DNA of 30,760 nt from Bacillota bacterium (GTDB lineage: Bacteria; Bacillota; Clostridia; Peptostreptococcales; Anaerovoracaceae), in NCBI GenBank assembly GCA_023415235.1, contig JAEZLP010000026.1, positions 1 through 30,760 of the forward strand, in the 5' to 3' direction. Of the stretch, positions 23,458-30,760 are shown piece by piece (the first letter of the stretch is position 1; each line of letters opens with the position of its first letter). Below the pieces are notes generated by a model. The model saw only the letters and a program-made list of their open reading frames with translations. It ran no database searches and was not told the DNA's origin. Position numbers and translations under genes: made by a program.

Positions 23458-24501
23458 CTAATTCATTAATGGCAGCTTATCTAAAACCCTTATCAAATCG
23501 CTGAAAATTCCATAGGCTGTTTGCTCAATCTCTGGTTCATGTTCTACAATTGAAATAGTCCCCATTAGATCCGTTGTGACAGATACAATCGAAGATGTTC
23601 CGTCTATATTGGCAAACAAAGTGTTTTTGCTGATTTCCATGGGTTTGACAGTGCCAATAACCTGACCGTTTTCAATAGTACCTCTGCAAATTAATTTTAT
23701 CGTATTTCCTCTTAATGCCGCAGCTTTCAGATCATCAGCCGTAATGTTCTCAATTCCTTTTCTGTCAATATCATTTGGCGTAATTCCGGCATTCATTAGG
23801 ACATTAAGCAGCGCGGTCGTCTTCGCGGCAGCGTCCCAGCCTTCTATATCCATAGCGGGGTCCGCTTCGATAAAGCCTCTCCGCTTTCCCTCCTCGATCA
23901 CGGTATCATACGCCTTGCCTTGTGCAAGCTCCTCTAGCACAAAGTTGGTCGTGCTGTTCAAAATACCGTTTACCTCTGTTACCTTGCAAAATTTCAGGGT
24001 TTCATCTACAAGGTTAAAAATCGGAGTCCCATCCATAACTGAGGTTTCAAAATAAAACAGACAGTGCTGCTTTTTTGCAAGCTCTCTCAGTTCCTCATAA
24101 GCCCATGCTATCGGCCCTTTATTTGCTGTGATCACATGTTTTCGTCTAAGCAAGGCACCTCTGATATGATCAATGGCAGGCTGTCCAGAGAAAATCATAA
24201 GCGGAGTCAACTCGATCAAAATATCATAGTCGACTGTTTCAACAACTTCCATGGATGTAATCTTTGAATAAGCAGGCCAAGTCGGATCAAAACTTCCTCT
24301 GTTCTCCAAATCATCGCATGCCTGAAGCAAATTGATGCCGTTCATATCTACCAGGCTGCCTTTGCTTTTTGTGGTAATTGCCACTACATCAACATTAGTT
24401 CCGTAGATTTCTTCTATATCTGCTCTTTTTTCCAGCATTAACTTAGCAAAAGCCCGTCCTGCATTGCCGAATCCTAAAATTGCTACTTTTAATGTTTTCA
24501 T
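23458..24501 (-). CDS. homoserine dehydrogenase, short form without ACT domain
   Basis: The 347-residue enzyme interconverts L-aspartate 4-semialdehyde and L-homoserine with NAD(P)H. The nucleotide-binding glycine motif GFGNAGRAF (9-17), TANKGPIA (with the conserved lysine), and the family signature around ADPAMDIEGWDAAAK are all present. The protein ends after the catalytic domain: the C-terminal ACT domain that gives threonine feedback in many biosynthetic enzymes is absent. The operon holds no aspartokinase, homoserine kinase or threonine synthase, so a specialised, possibly catabolic, role is likely. GAAAGGT precedes the ATG. The product call is firm; the direction of the reaction is inferred. 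The symbol hom is avoided because the biosynthetic role is doubtful. Confidence 0.9.
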   Translation of the reverse strand: MKTLKVAILGFGNAGRAFAKLMLEKRADIEEIYGTNVDVVAITTKSKGSLVDMNGINLLQACDDLENRGSFDPTWPAYSKITSMEVVETVDYDILIELTPLMIFSGQPAIDHIRGALLRRKHVITANKGPIAWAYEELRELAKKQHCLFYFETSVMDGTPIFNLVDETLKFCKVTEVNGILNSTTNFVLEELAQGKAYDTVIEEGKRRGFIEADPAMDIEGWDAAAKTTALLNVLMNAGITPNDIDRKGIENITADDLKAAALRGNTIKLICRGTIENGQVIGTVKPMEISKNTLFANIDGTSSIVSVTTDLMGTISIVEHEPEIEQTAYGIFSDLIRVLDKLPLMN

Positions 24502-24572
24502 AAATTAGACCTTTCTCAATAAAGACACAAACGAAAAGAAAATACGCGTGCCTTCATCATGATTGTAAATAC

Positions 24573-24600
24573 GAGGAATGCAGATGACTCTGCATCCCTC
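24573..24600 (-). other. hairpin between antiporter and homoserine dehydrogenase genes
   Basis: ATGCAGA (24578-24584) pairs with TCTGCAT (24589-24595) around TGAC, and GAGG (24573-24576) with CCTC (24597-24600) after one mismatch. No proper T tract follows on the minus strand, so an mRNA processing or stability element, or a weak attenuator, is more likely than a terminator. Confidence 0.45.
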
Positions 24601-24645
24601 ATATTGATCATTCAAGTATAATATGGTTTAACTCCTATAATAAGT

Positions 24646-26115
24646 TTAATCAGCCGCCTCTGCCTCCAGTGCAGCAATTGTCTCAGGATCTTCTTTCCAT
24701 ACAAACCATCCAGTAAATGCATATACGATTGAAATAATCGGAACCAGCCATAGCATTACTGCAAATGGACCGTATTCTAGCGGACTTACACCGAGTACCC
24801 CGGCGTAATATACGCCGCCCAATGTCCATGGGAGTAGGGGATCGAGGCAAATTCCGGATGTTTCGCATGTTCTTGAAGCTACGATTTTCTTTATACCAAT
24901 CCTGCTATATGCTGGTGCGAACATTCTGCCCGGTATCAGGATGGCAACGTAGGGACTTGCTGAAAGCATGATTGTTGCGAAGCCAGCAATCGTCTGCGAA
25001 ACAATTAGATTTCTTGCATTCTTTGTGATTACTTTGATACTGTAGAGCAGCGTTTCCATTACTCCGGTTTTTTCCAGAATCCCGCCATAGCTTAATCCCA
25101 GATAACCGATGGAAACGGTCCACATCATGGATTGCAACCCGCCTCGGTTCATCAGCTTGTCCACATCAAAGTTGCCTGTGTCAATTACAAAGCCATAGTT
25201 CATATACGACATCATTTCAGTAATAGAGTATCCCTGCAGCAGGACCGCCAATATCATACCGATCATGGAAGCTGCAACTATTGTGGCAAGTGAATTAACT
25301 TTCTTAATCGACGCCGTAAGTATGAAGATTAAAGGAATCAGACTGGCCAGGGCATATCCCGGCGAGACGTTGAAATTATCGCTAATGGTGGTCAAAATCC
25401 CATTTATCTGCGAATCATCGATCATTCCGCCCCGGAATTTCAGCCCCCAAATGATTGCGCAGACCAGAGAGACAACATAGGCTGGAAGCGTCGTAGTGGC
25501 CACGCTCTTGATATGTTCAAAAATATTGACCTCGCAGGCACCAGCCGACAGATTAACCGTATCAGATATTGGTGATAACTTGTCTCCGAACAGCGCGCCA
25601 ACTACGATGCAGCCTGCAGTCATGGGAAGCGGCACGCCGAGTCCTCCGCCGATTCCAACCAACGCTACGCCAAATGTAGCTGCGGTACCCCACGAAGTCC
25701 CTGTGCAAAGTGATGAAACGGAGCAGATGAGAATCGTAGCAAACAAGAAGATGGATGGGGAAAGAATTTGCAATCCGTAATAAATCAGTGTCGGTATGGT
25801 TCCTGCGGCAATCCACGCCGGAATCATAACACCAATGAACATCAGTATCATCATTGAGACGGTTGCAATTTTACAGCCATGTATAACTCCCTCTTCGATA
25901 AGAGATAATTTAACCCCCTTAAACATTAAGAGGACAACTGCAAAAACGGTAGCGAATATCAGGGTCATATGTACGTCTGGGTTTCCTGTTTGCACAACTT
26001 GGATGACAAAACAAATTACTAAAAATAGTACGATTGCCAGCGATACCGCCAGGCCTGGTTTCGGAGTTTCAGATGATGTCGGATTAGTTCGCTTTTTTAC
26101 ATCTTTGTCTTTCAT
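24646..26115 (-). CDS. NhaC-family Na+/H+ antiporter-type transporter
   Basis: The 489-residue membrane protein has about 11-12 hydrophobic segments and the NhaC family hallmark in the first half (SSLCTGTSWGTAATFGVAL, then GDKLSPISDTVNLSAG). Family members exchange sodium and protons, but some, such as Bacillus MleN, exchange organic acids together with the ions. AAAGGGAAGAG precedes the ATG. Its position between an amidohydrolase and homoserine dehydrogenase, under a dedicated regulator, suggests that it moves the pathway substrate or product rather than serving general pH control. That is an inference from context. Confidence 0.88.
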   Translation of the reverse strand: MKDKDVKKRTNPTSSETPKPGLAVSLAIVLFLVICFVIQVVQTGNPDVHMTLIFATVFAVVLLMFKGVKLSLIEEGVIHGCKIATVSMMILMFIGVMIPAWIAAGTIPTLIYYGLQILSPSIFLFATILICSVSSLCTGTSWGTAATFGVALVGIGGGLGVPLPMTAGCIVVGALFGDKLSPISDTVNLSAGACEVNIFEHIKSVATTTLPAYVVSLVCAIIWGLKFRGGMIDDSQINGILTTISDNFNVSPGYALASLIPLIFILTASIKKVNSLATIVAASMIGMILAVLLQGYSITEMMSYMNYGFVIDTGNFDVDKLMNRGGLQSMMWTVSIGYLGLSYGGILEKTGVMETLLYSIKVITKNARNLIVSQTIAGFATIMLSASPYVAILIPGRMFAPAYSRIGIKKIVASRTCETSGICLDPLLPWTLGGVYYAGVLGVSPLEYGPFAVMLWLVPIISIVYAFTGWFVWKEDPETIAALEAEAAD

Positions 26116-26145
26116 AGCTCTTCCCTTTCTTAAAACTGTTTTTAG

Positions 26146-27759
26146 TTATTTCTGGTACGCGATTTCTCCGCCTATTACGGTCATTAGAGCGTTGATGTCC
26201 TTGATCTCTTCTACATCACACCTCATGTAATCGCGATCTATAACAACGAAGTCTGCCAATTTGCCAGCCTCCAGCGTACCCTTTAGTTTTTCTTCAAAGT
26301 GGGCCTCCGCCGCCCAAATCGTTGCGGCTTTAAGAGCTTCTTCCCTCGTCATGCACTGATTTGGATACCAACCGCCTTCCGGCTGTCCATCTCTGCCTTT
26401 CCTTGTTACCGCTGCATAAAATCCATGATACGGATTAACCAGCTCCACAGGGGCATCCGATCCGTTCACGATGTGCAGTCCCGCGTCAATAATATCTCTC
26501 CATAAATACGCCCTTTCAAGTCTGCCGCTGTTCTTTCCCATTCTTTCTTCCATCATTAGTCTGTCGGTGGTACATTGAACCGTCTGCATGCTTGGAATCA
26601 ATTTATATTTGACTGCTTTTTGCAAATGCTTCGGAGTGATTAGTTGATAATGTTCAATACGATATCTATTATTTTCAAGAGGGAGTTCATCAAGAACTCT
26701 TGTGTATGCATTAATTACCTGTTCGGTAGCACCATCTCCATTGGCATGGATAGAAAGCTGGAAACCATTCATTCTTGCTTCTTTTACTGCCTCATATAGT
26801 TCTTGATCTGTATATCTGCTGTTTCCCCTATGCCCTGGCCTGTCCGCATAGTCATCAAGTAAAAATGCACTTCTGGCACCAGAGGACCCATCTGCAAACA
26901 ATTTAACACCTCTAACGGTTAAATGGTTATTATACAGACCGATTTCTACTCCTTTCTCATAGCAATACTTCGCGGCCTCCCCCTCTTTCGCATATACATA
27001 CAATCTGAGCTTCATCTCTTCTGATTCACACATTGTTTTCATAGCATCGATTTCGGATATGCTCGCACCAGCGTCCATAATACTTGTAAATCCGTAAGAA
27101 AGAAGGTGCTCCTGGCCTTTTCTCAAAGCATTCAACTGGTTTTCACCCTCATATGCAGGAATGACTGCCATCAACTGATCACCTGCAGTATCAACGAGCA
27201 CACCAGCTGGACTGCCGTCAGAAGATCTTATTATTTCACCGCCATCCGGGTCAGGTGTATCTCTGCTGATCTTTGCTAGCTCAAGAGCCTTTGAGTTTGC
27301 CCAATAAGCATGGCAACAACTTCTGATGATACATACCGGGTTATCAGGAGAGACTTCATCCAGTTCTTCTTTTGTAGGGAAACTGGTATCCGGCCATATA
27401 TCGTTGCTCCAGCCTCTGCCTAAAATCCAGTCGCCCTTTTTTGCATGTGCGGCTCTTTCCTCAACCTCTTTCAGGATTTGATCCTTCTGCTTAAAAAGCG
27501 CATCTATCTCAACAAGAGACTGACTCAACCAGCCGAAATGGGTGTGACCTTCAATAAGACCTGGCAATACCGTTTCCCCTTTAAGATCGATCACTTTGGT
27601 ACTCTCTGTGATAAAACGCTTTGCAATTTCATTTGTTCCTACATAAATTAAATAGTCGTTTTTTGCTACCAATGCTTCAGCAACTGAAAAATCTTTGTCT
27701 ACAGTATAAATGTTTCCGTTAAGATATACCGCAGTTGCACCACTTTTATTGTAGTTCAT
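26146..27759 (-). CDS. YtcJ-like metal-dependent amidohydrolase
   Basis: The 537-residue enzyme belongs to the amidohydrolase superfamily, YtcJ/AMH3-type. The N-terminal composite sheet (AVYLNGNIYTVDKDFSV) is followed by PGLIEGHTHFG with the metal-binding His-x-His. GVKLFADGSSGARSAFL, LSIHANGDGA, RIEHYQL and the catalytic Asp in VNGSDAPVE complete the set. It should hydrolyse an amide, N-formyl or similar bond in the cytosol; the substrate is unknown. GGAGGT lies 7 bases before ATG 27759; longer starts upstream would run through this site. It is the first gene of the four-gene operon, 30 bases before the antiporter gene. Confidence 0.9.
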   Translation of the reverse strand: MNYNKSGATAVYLNGNIYTVDKDFSVAEALVAKNDYLIYVGTNEIAKRFITESTKVIDLKGETVLPGLIEGHTHFGWLSQSLVEIDALFKQKDQILKEVEERAAHAKKGDWILGRGWSNDIWPDTSFPTKEELDEVSPDNPVCIIRSCCHAYWANSKALELAKISRDTPDPDGGEIIRSSDGSPAGVLVDTAGDQLMAVIPAYEGENQLNALRKGQEHLLSYGFTSIMDAGASISEIDAMKTMCESEEMKLRLYVYAKEGEAAKYCYEKGVEIGLYNNHLTVRGVKLFADGSSGARSAFLLDDYADRPGHRGNSRYTDQELYEAVKEARMNGFQLSIHANGDGATEQVINAYTRVLDELPLENNRYRIEHYQLITPKHLQKAVKYKLIPSMQTVQCTTDRLMMEERMGKNSGRLERAYLWRDIIDAGLHIVNGSDAPVELVNPYHGFYAAVTRKGRDGQPEGGWYPNQCMTREEALKAATIWAAEAHFEEKLKGTLEAGKLADFVVIDRDYMRCDVEEIKDINALMTVIGGEIAYQK

Positions 27760-27901
27760 GTCTCTTACCTCCATGCTTTTAATACAACTTGAAGAAATAA
27801 TTTTATCCGGCACCTCCTCGACACATTTTATTTTTCTTCAATGCAACCCTCTAAGCCTAATCATATATCCTTTGAGAATATTGTAAATTGTCATAGCCTC
27901 T

Positions 27902-27998
27902 AAAAAGAATTCGAACTTTTTGTAATATATACAACTGCCCCTATTCTTCAAGGGTTGTGCTCCCATCAGTTGTACGGTTAAGTATTATATGGTATTAT
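27902..27998. promoter_or_regulatory. divergent control region with pucR-type promoter and dyads
   Basis: On the plus strand TTGTAC (27970-27975) and TATTAT (27993-27998), 17 bases apart, form a good promoter for the regulator gene. ACAACTG (27931-27937) and CAGTTGT (27967-27973) are an inverted repeat, the second arm overlapping this -35 box. A further dyad AAAAAG/CTTTTT lies at 27902-27921 around TTCGAA. These are candidate operators for the regulator acting on both directions. The promoter of the amidohydrolase operon is less clear; TTTACA and TATGAT 16 bases apart on the minus strand near 27850-27885 are a possibility. Confidence 0.5.
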
Positions 27999-28065
27999 TA
28001 AATTAATAAAAACTAAACCTGCTTAGACAGAATTCCTTTTTCATACCGGTGACAAGGAGGGTATC

Positions 28066-29244
28066 ATGTTAACAGTATTGCATTTACTTGCGCATCCAAT
28101 GTTTCGTAATTTCAGCCTTGTGAGTGACACCTCGGGGCTTTATAATTCGGTTACTGGTACTGGTATTTGGGACTGGGAATCAAAAGAGGATATTGAGGCT
28201 ACATTTTCCTCCGGGGAATTTATTTTAACAACCCTTTCGATTGCAAGAGATAGTGAAGACACTGTGGACGAATACTTAAAAATTCTTATCGATAAAAATG
28301 TTGCCGCTATTGCGATTAAAAACGTCCATCATTGCCAAATCTCCGATAGAACTATCGATTATGCCAATCAGCATCATATCCCGATTTTTCAATTTTCCGA
28401 TACTTTTATTGATGATTTAATCTATATAATTAAGAACGCATTAATTACAAATGATTTAAACAAACTACGCATTGATAAGTTGCAAGGGATAATGAACGCG
28501 CAGAATGATGCAGATGTAAAAAACCTCGCCAGTGAATTAAACCCTTTCTTCAAAGAAAATTGCATCTGCTGCTGCGGAATTCCAAAATCAGAGGATAATC
28601 CGGAAAAAGCGGTAGACAGTTTTTATGAATTTTACAATCAGCTTGTCAATTCACAGCATAGTGCTGCAAATGTCACACATTTACTAGTAAAAGGAAAGAA
28701 GTGCTTTTTCTTGATACACAGCAGTGATTCAAATCCATCTGCTTTAAAAAATGAACTCCTCCATTTAATAGCTGACCTTGAAATCTCTGAAAAAGACTTC
28801 TGTCTAGGTTTAAGCTCGCCGAAATTAGAACTTGCGTTGCATCATGCTCTTTGGGAAGCTCTTTATAGTGCTGTTACCTGTATTATTGATAATGAGACTT
28901 GCTTAGATTATCAGAATATCGGAATTAATCAATTTCTGATGCCTGTTGCCGATTCTGATTGGATTAAGGGTTTTTACTCAAAATTTAATAATCGATTGGA
29001 AAAATACGATAGAGACCATAATTCAAATCTTCATCAGACCTTGGTTCAATACATAAAATGTGGAGGTGACATCACACTGGTTGCTGACAGATTATATCAA
29101 CACAGCAATACTATTAGATATCGCTTAGCGAAAATAAAAGATGTTTTAGAAATTAAAGATAAGATTGAAGCCGATATACAAATGTACGTCTATGTGCGAT
29201 TATTTGATATTTATCAAAACCTTAAACCTGATAACTTAATTTGA
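28066..29244 (+). CDS. PucR-family transcriptional regulator
   Basis: The 392-residue protein has an N-terminal PucR-type domain (about 1-125, with the IPIFQFSDTFIDDLIYII segment), a middle GGDEF-like CdaR region (about 150-290) and a C-terminal helix-turn-helix (about 325-380). That last part shows CGGDITLVADRLYQHSNTIRYRLAKI, the family hallmark. PucR-family members sense small metabolites and control catabolic genes for purines, amines or amino acids. It is divergent from the amidohydrolase operon and is the likely local regulator. ACAAGGAGGG precedes the ATG, and a strong terminator follows the gene. Confidence 0.9.
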   Translation: MLTVLHLLAHPMFRNFSLVSDTSGLYNSVTGTGIWDWESKEDIEATFSSGEFILTTLSIARDSEDTVDEYLKILIDKNVAAIAIKNVHHCQISDRTIDYANQHHIPIFQFSDTFIDDLIYIIKNALITNDLNKLRIDKLQGIMNAQNDADVKNLASELNPFFKENCICCCGIPKSEDNPEKAVDSFYEFYNQLVNSQHSAANVTHLLVKGKKCFFLIHSSDSNPSALKNELLHLIADLEISEKDFCLGLSSPKLELALHHALWEALYSAVTCIIDNETCLDYQNIGINQFLMPVADSDWIKGFYSKFNNRLEKYDRDHNSNLHQTLVQYIKCGGDITLVADRLYQHSNTIRYRLAKIKDVLEIKDKIEADIQMYVYVRLFDIYQNLKPDNLI

Positions 29245-29286
29245 ATAGAAAATATATCTTCAAAAAAGCCAGTGATCCAACTAAAG

Positions 29287-29330
29287 TATCGCTATCTGCA
29301 TTTTTATTGCTTGATAGCGATAATTTTTTT
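29287..29330 (+). terminator. intrinsic terminator of the PucR-type gene
   Basis: TATCGCTATC (29287-29296) pairs perfectly with GATAGCGATA (29313-29322) across a 16-base loop, followed by seven T. Confidence 0.8.
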
Positions 29331-29397
29331 GATGATGATCTTTTAGAAAGGGAAATTTGAGGTTCGACTGAAAGCTATTCATCTCTTTATTTCACAT

Positions 29398-30261
29398 TTA
29401 TAAAATCAATTCCCGCTCAATCTGCGTTGGATCATCAAGATTGAATACCACCAACGCCAGTTCCGGACCATTGTGTGCTGCAGAAAAAGAAATCGTACGC
29501 CCGAACTGTTGTTTCCAGAAACCTGTAATGGCCGCCGACTCATGAATATGGCCATGCAGGGTAATATAGGGTTGCTTTTGTTCGATAAAACGCTGAATGG
29601 CGATGCTGCCGACATGAACATCCAATGGCACATGGTCAAAAAACTTTCCATCTAGCGCGGCCCTGTCGAGATAGGAATTGTAAGGTGGGGAGTGAAATAA
29701 GAATACAGCCTTCTCCATGGATGCATCCTTTGTGAGTTGTGATAAATCGGCCTGTATGGTTGAATTTTCCGTGTCGTAATCCGGTTCAACCGTCCTGTAT
29801 CCTTCAGTAGGCGGTACGCTTCCGGGATCGGTGAACACTGAAACATCAAACTTCTCCCAGTCTTTGTCAAGAAAAGGGGTTGGTGGTATATAAGGATAGC
29901 CGTAAATCGTGTAGGACCCAAATTCGGCTTTTGAGTTATTCAGATATTTCCAGAGCCTCTTCCTCTCTCCTTCCATCAGTTTTTCTTCTCTATCGCGATG
30001 GTCGTCATTCCCCATAATAACGAAAACTTCAGGGTAGCTGCAACCCAATTGCTTCTTCACACTAGAAAATCTGGGAATCAGATAATCTGAAATAAAGTCC
30101 GCAACTCGTTCGCTGCCAATGATCGACGGTGCTCTACCATTAGGCAATAAATCACCGCCTACAAATACCAGTGCAGGTTTTCTTTTGATGATTTCATGAA
30201 ATAGGGATTCGTATTTGCTAATACTGCCATGAAGATCGGTAACGAAGAAGCTAGTTGTCAA
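29398..30261 (-). CDS. calcineurin-like metallophosphoesterase
   Basis: The 287-residue protein has the motif series of the two-metal phosphoesterase family: DLHG (Asp9, His11), GGD (35-37), GNDD (84-87), FHSPPYN and the C-terminal LHGHIHES. In the third motif Asp replaces the His of the usual GNHD/GNHE; GND variants are known in subfamilies, so activity may persist. Its phosphodiester or phosphomonoester substrate is unknown. The TTG at 30259-30261 is chosen because AAAGGAT lies 7 bases before it. The longer reading with ATG at 30363 would start inside the promoter spacer. It is transcribed alone. Confidence 0.85.
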   Translation of the reverse strand: MTTSFFVTDLHGSISKYESLFHEIIKRKPALVFVGGDLLPNGRAPSIIGSERVADFISDYLIPRFSSVKKQLGCSYPEVFVIMGNDDHRDREEKLMEGERKRLWKYLNNSKAEFGSYTIYGYPYIPPTPFLDKDWEKFDVSVFTDPGSVPPTEGYRTVEPDYDTENSTIQADLSQLTKDASMEKAVFLFHSPPYNSYLDRAALDGKFFDHVPLDVHVGSIAIQRFIEQKQPYITLHGHIHESAAITGFWKQQFGRTISFSAAHNGPELALVVFNLDDPTQIERELIL

Positions 30262-30353
30262 TATTTTATCCTTTCTCAAGGCGCGATTGTCTGGCAAACA
30301 TTTTTCATGCTTGCAATGGGATTCAAACGGCCGTTCTCTTTCGATGCGTTTCA

Positions 30354-30383
30354 ATACTATCAAAATCGGAGCTTATTTGTCAA
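30354..30383 (-). promoter_or_regulatory. promoter of the metallophosphoesterase gene
   Basis: On the minus strand a perfect TTGACA (30378-30383) and TAGTAT (30354-30359) are 18 bases apart, about 90 bases before the TTG start. Confidence 0.6.
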
Positions 30384-30470
30384 GAAAATTAATAAAGTAA
30401 GCCGCCAAATAAGCCACTACAAAGAAAAAACGTCTCCGGGAAATCCAGAAACGTTGAAATTCGTGGTTGC

Positions 30471-30622
30471 GGGGAAGGGATTTACACAGATGTGCCTTTT
30501 ATAGACTCATTCAGCACATCTGCCGTCCTGCGCCATCTTCGTGGCTTGGACCGTCCGCCTAAAAACAGTCCGCGACTGTTTTCTTGACGGCGGACGCCCT
30601 TTCGGGTTCAAATCCCTTCCCC
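30471..30622 (+). ncRNA. highly structured 152-base element, possible ncRNA or palindromic repeat
   Basis: A perfect 13-bp closing stem joins GGGGAAGGGATTT (30471-30483) and its complement (30610-30622). Inside are a 9-bp stem (30487-30495 with 30514-30522) and an 8-bp stem (30552-30559 with 30589-30596) capped by a 9-bp hairpin (30562-30570 with 30574-30582). A CCC/GGG hairpin (30597-30606) follows. The 3' part, GGGTTCAAATCCC, resembles a tRNA T-arm loop, but no D-arm or anticodon arm is present and the T-stem has only three good pairs. It contains no supported coding region. The strand is uncertain because the pairing works on both. It could be a structured RNA, a remnant of a tRNA-like gene, or a dispersed palindromic repeat (MITE-like). 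Confidence 0.45.
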
Positions 30623-30683
30623 CTTGGAGTCAACGTAAGCGTCAAATAGTAGACACATTGAAATAAATATTGAAATTTGAGAA

Positions 30684-30729
30684 AATGCTCCTGACCAAGC
30701 ACGATATTCGTGCGGATGAAGGGAGTATT
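30684..30729 (+). promoter_or_regulatory. hairpin that covers the ribosome binding site of the last gene
   Basis: AATGCTCCT (30684-30692) can pair with GGGAGTATT (30721-30729), which holds the ribosome binding site, with two wobble pairs. An inner stem GCACGA/TCGTGC lies at 30699-30713. The fold would limit translation of the gene starting at 30734. Confidence 0.4.
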
Positions 30730-30733
30730 GATT

Positions 30734-30760
30734 ATGAATCAAAGAGGAAAAGAAGAGCAG
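30734..30760 (+). CDS. start of a gene cut by the window edge, possibly a transposase
   Basis: ATG at 30734 follows GAAGGGAG with 8-9 bases between and opens a frame MNQRGKEEQ that runs off the window. Nine residues do not identify a family. A basic start, a preceding AT-rich stretch (about 30640-30685) and a ribosome binding site folded into a hairpin would suit an insertion-sequence transposase, but this is speculation. Confidence 0.35.

Noticed and set aside
27760..27813. N-terminal extension of the amidohydrolase
   Set aside because: It would read through the GGAGGT that serves ATG 27759, and the added residues have no counterpart in the family's start.
30262..30363. N-terminal extension of the metallophosphoesterase
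   Set aside because: Its ATG falls in the spacer of a good promoter, and the extra 34 residues precede the usual start of the fold.
30471..30622. tRNA gene (Ser or Leu type) suggested by GGGTTCAAATCCC
   Set aside because: No D-arm or anticodon arm is found, the T-stem has only three pairs, and the closing helix is 13 bp instead of 7.

Overview
The window looks like a chromosomal segment of a low-to-moderate G+C, spore-former-type Firmicute, most likely an anaerobic member of the class Clostridia. The signs are strong AGGAGG-type ribosome binding sites, several TTG and GTG starts, SLH-domain surface proteins, a BlaI/BlaR1-type pair, an NhaC-family antiporter and intrinsic terminators. The genus cannot be fixed from sequence reading alone. 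I see no CRISPR array, prophage, rRNA or canonical tRNA.

Left part (1-8740), signalling and stress genes. A membrane MASE3-PP2C phosphatase (253-1923) faces a small Cas2-fold-like protein with a proline-rich tail (1990-2466). An ECF sigma factor and its overlapping membrane anti-sigma protein (4187-2822, minus) come next. A cytosolic Cu/Zn superoxide dismutase-like protein (4341-4874) converges on an MFS transporter (4882-6090), and the two share a hairpin terminator that contains both stop codons. A BlaI-type repressor and an M56 (BlaR1-like) membrane protease overlap by four bases (8668-6168, minus).

Middle part (8782-22045), a surface-protein locus. A 1108-residue STAND ATPase fused to a SARP-type DNA-binding and BTAD module is transcribed leftwards. 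Divergently, six closely spaced genes run rightwards to one strong terminator: a stand-alone LuxR/GerE helix-turn-helix protein, a zinc-ribbon AIM24 protein, a 1960-residue secreted protein with two predicted seven-bladed propellers and three SLH domains, a second SLH protein, and two lipoproteins. The layout suggests a regulated cell-envelope system whose function is not known. It is the most substantial candidate for an undescribed system here.

Right part (22078-30760). A minus-strand operon of amidohydrolase, NhaC-type antiporter, ACT-less homoserine dehydrogenase and class V aminotransferase-like protein is divergent from a PucR-type regulator. This reads as a regulated pathway for taking up and processing an amino acid derivative connected with homoserine or aspartate semialdehyde; the substrate is inferred, not shown. 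A metallophosphoesterase follows. The last 300 bases hold a 152-base highly structured element closed by a perfect 13-bp stem, and then the first codons of a gene whose ribosome binding site sits in a hairpin, possibly the edge of an insertion sequence.
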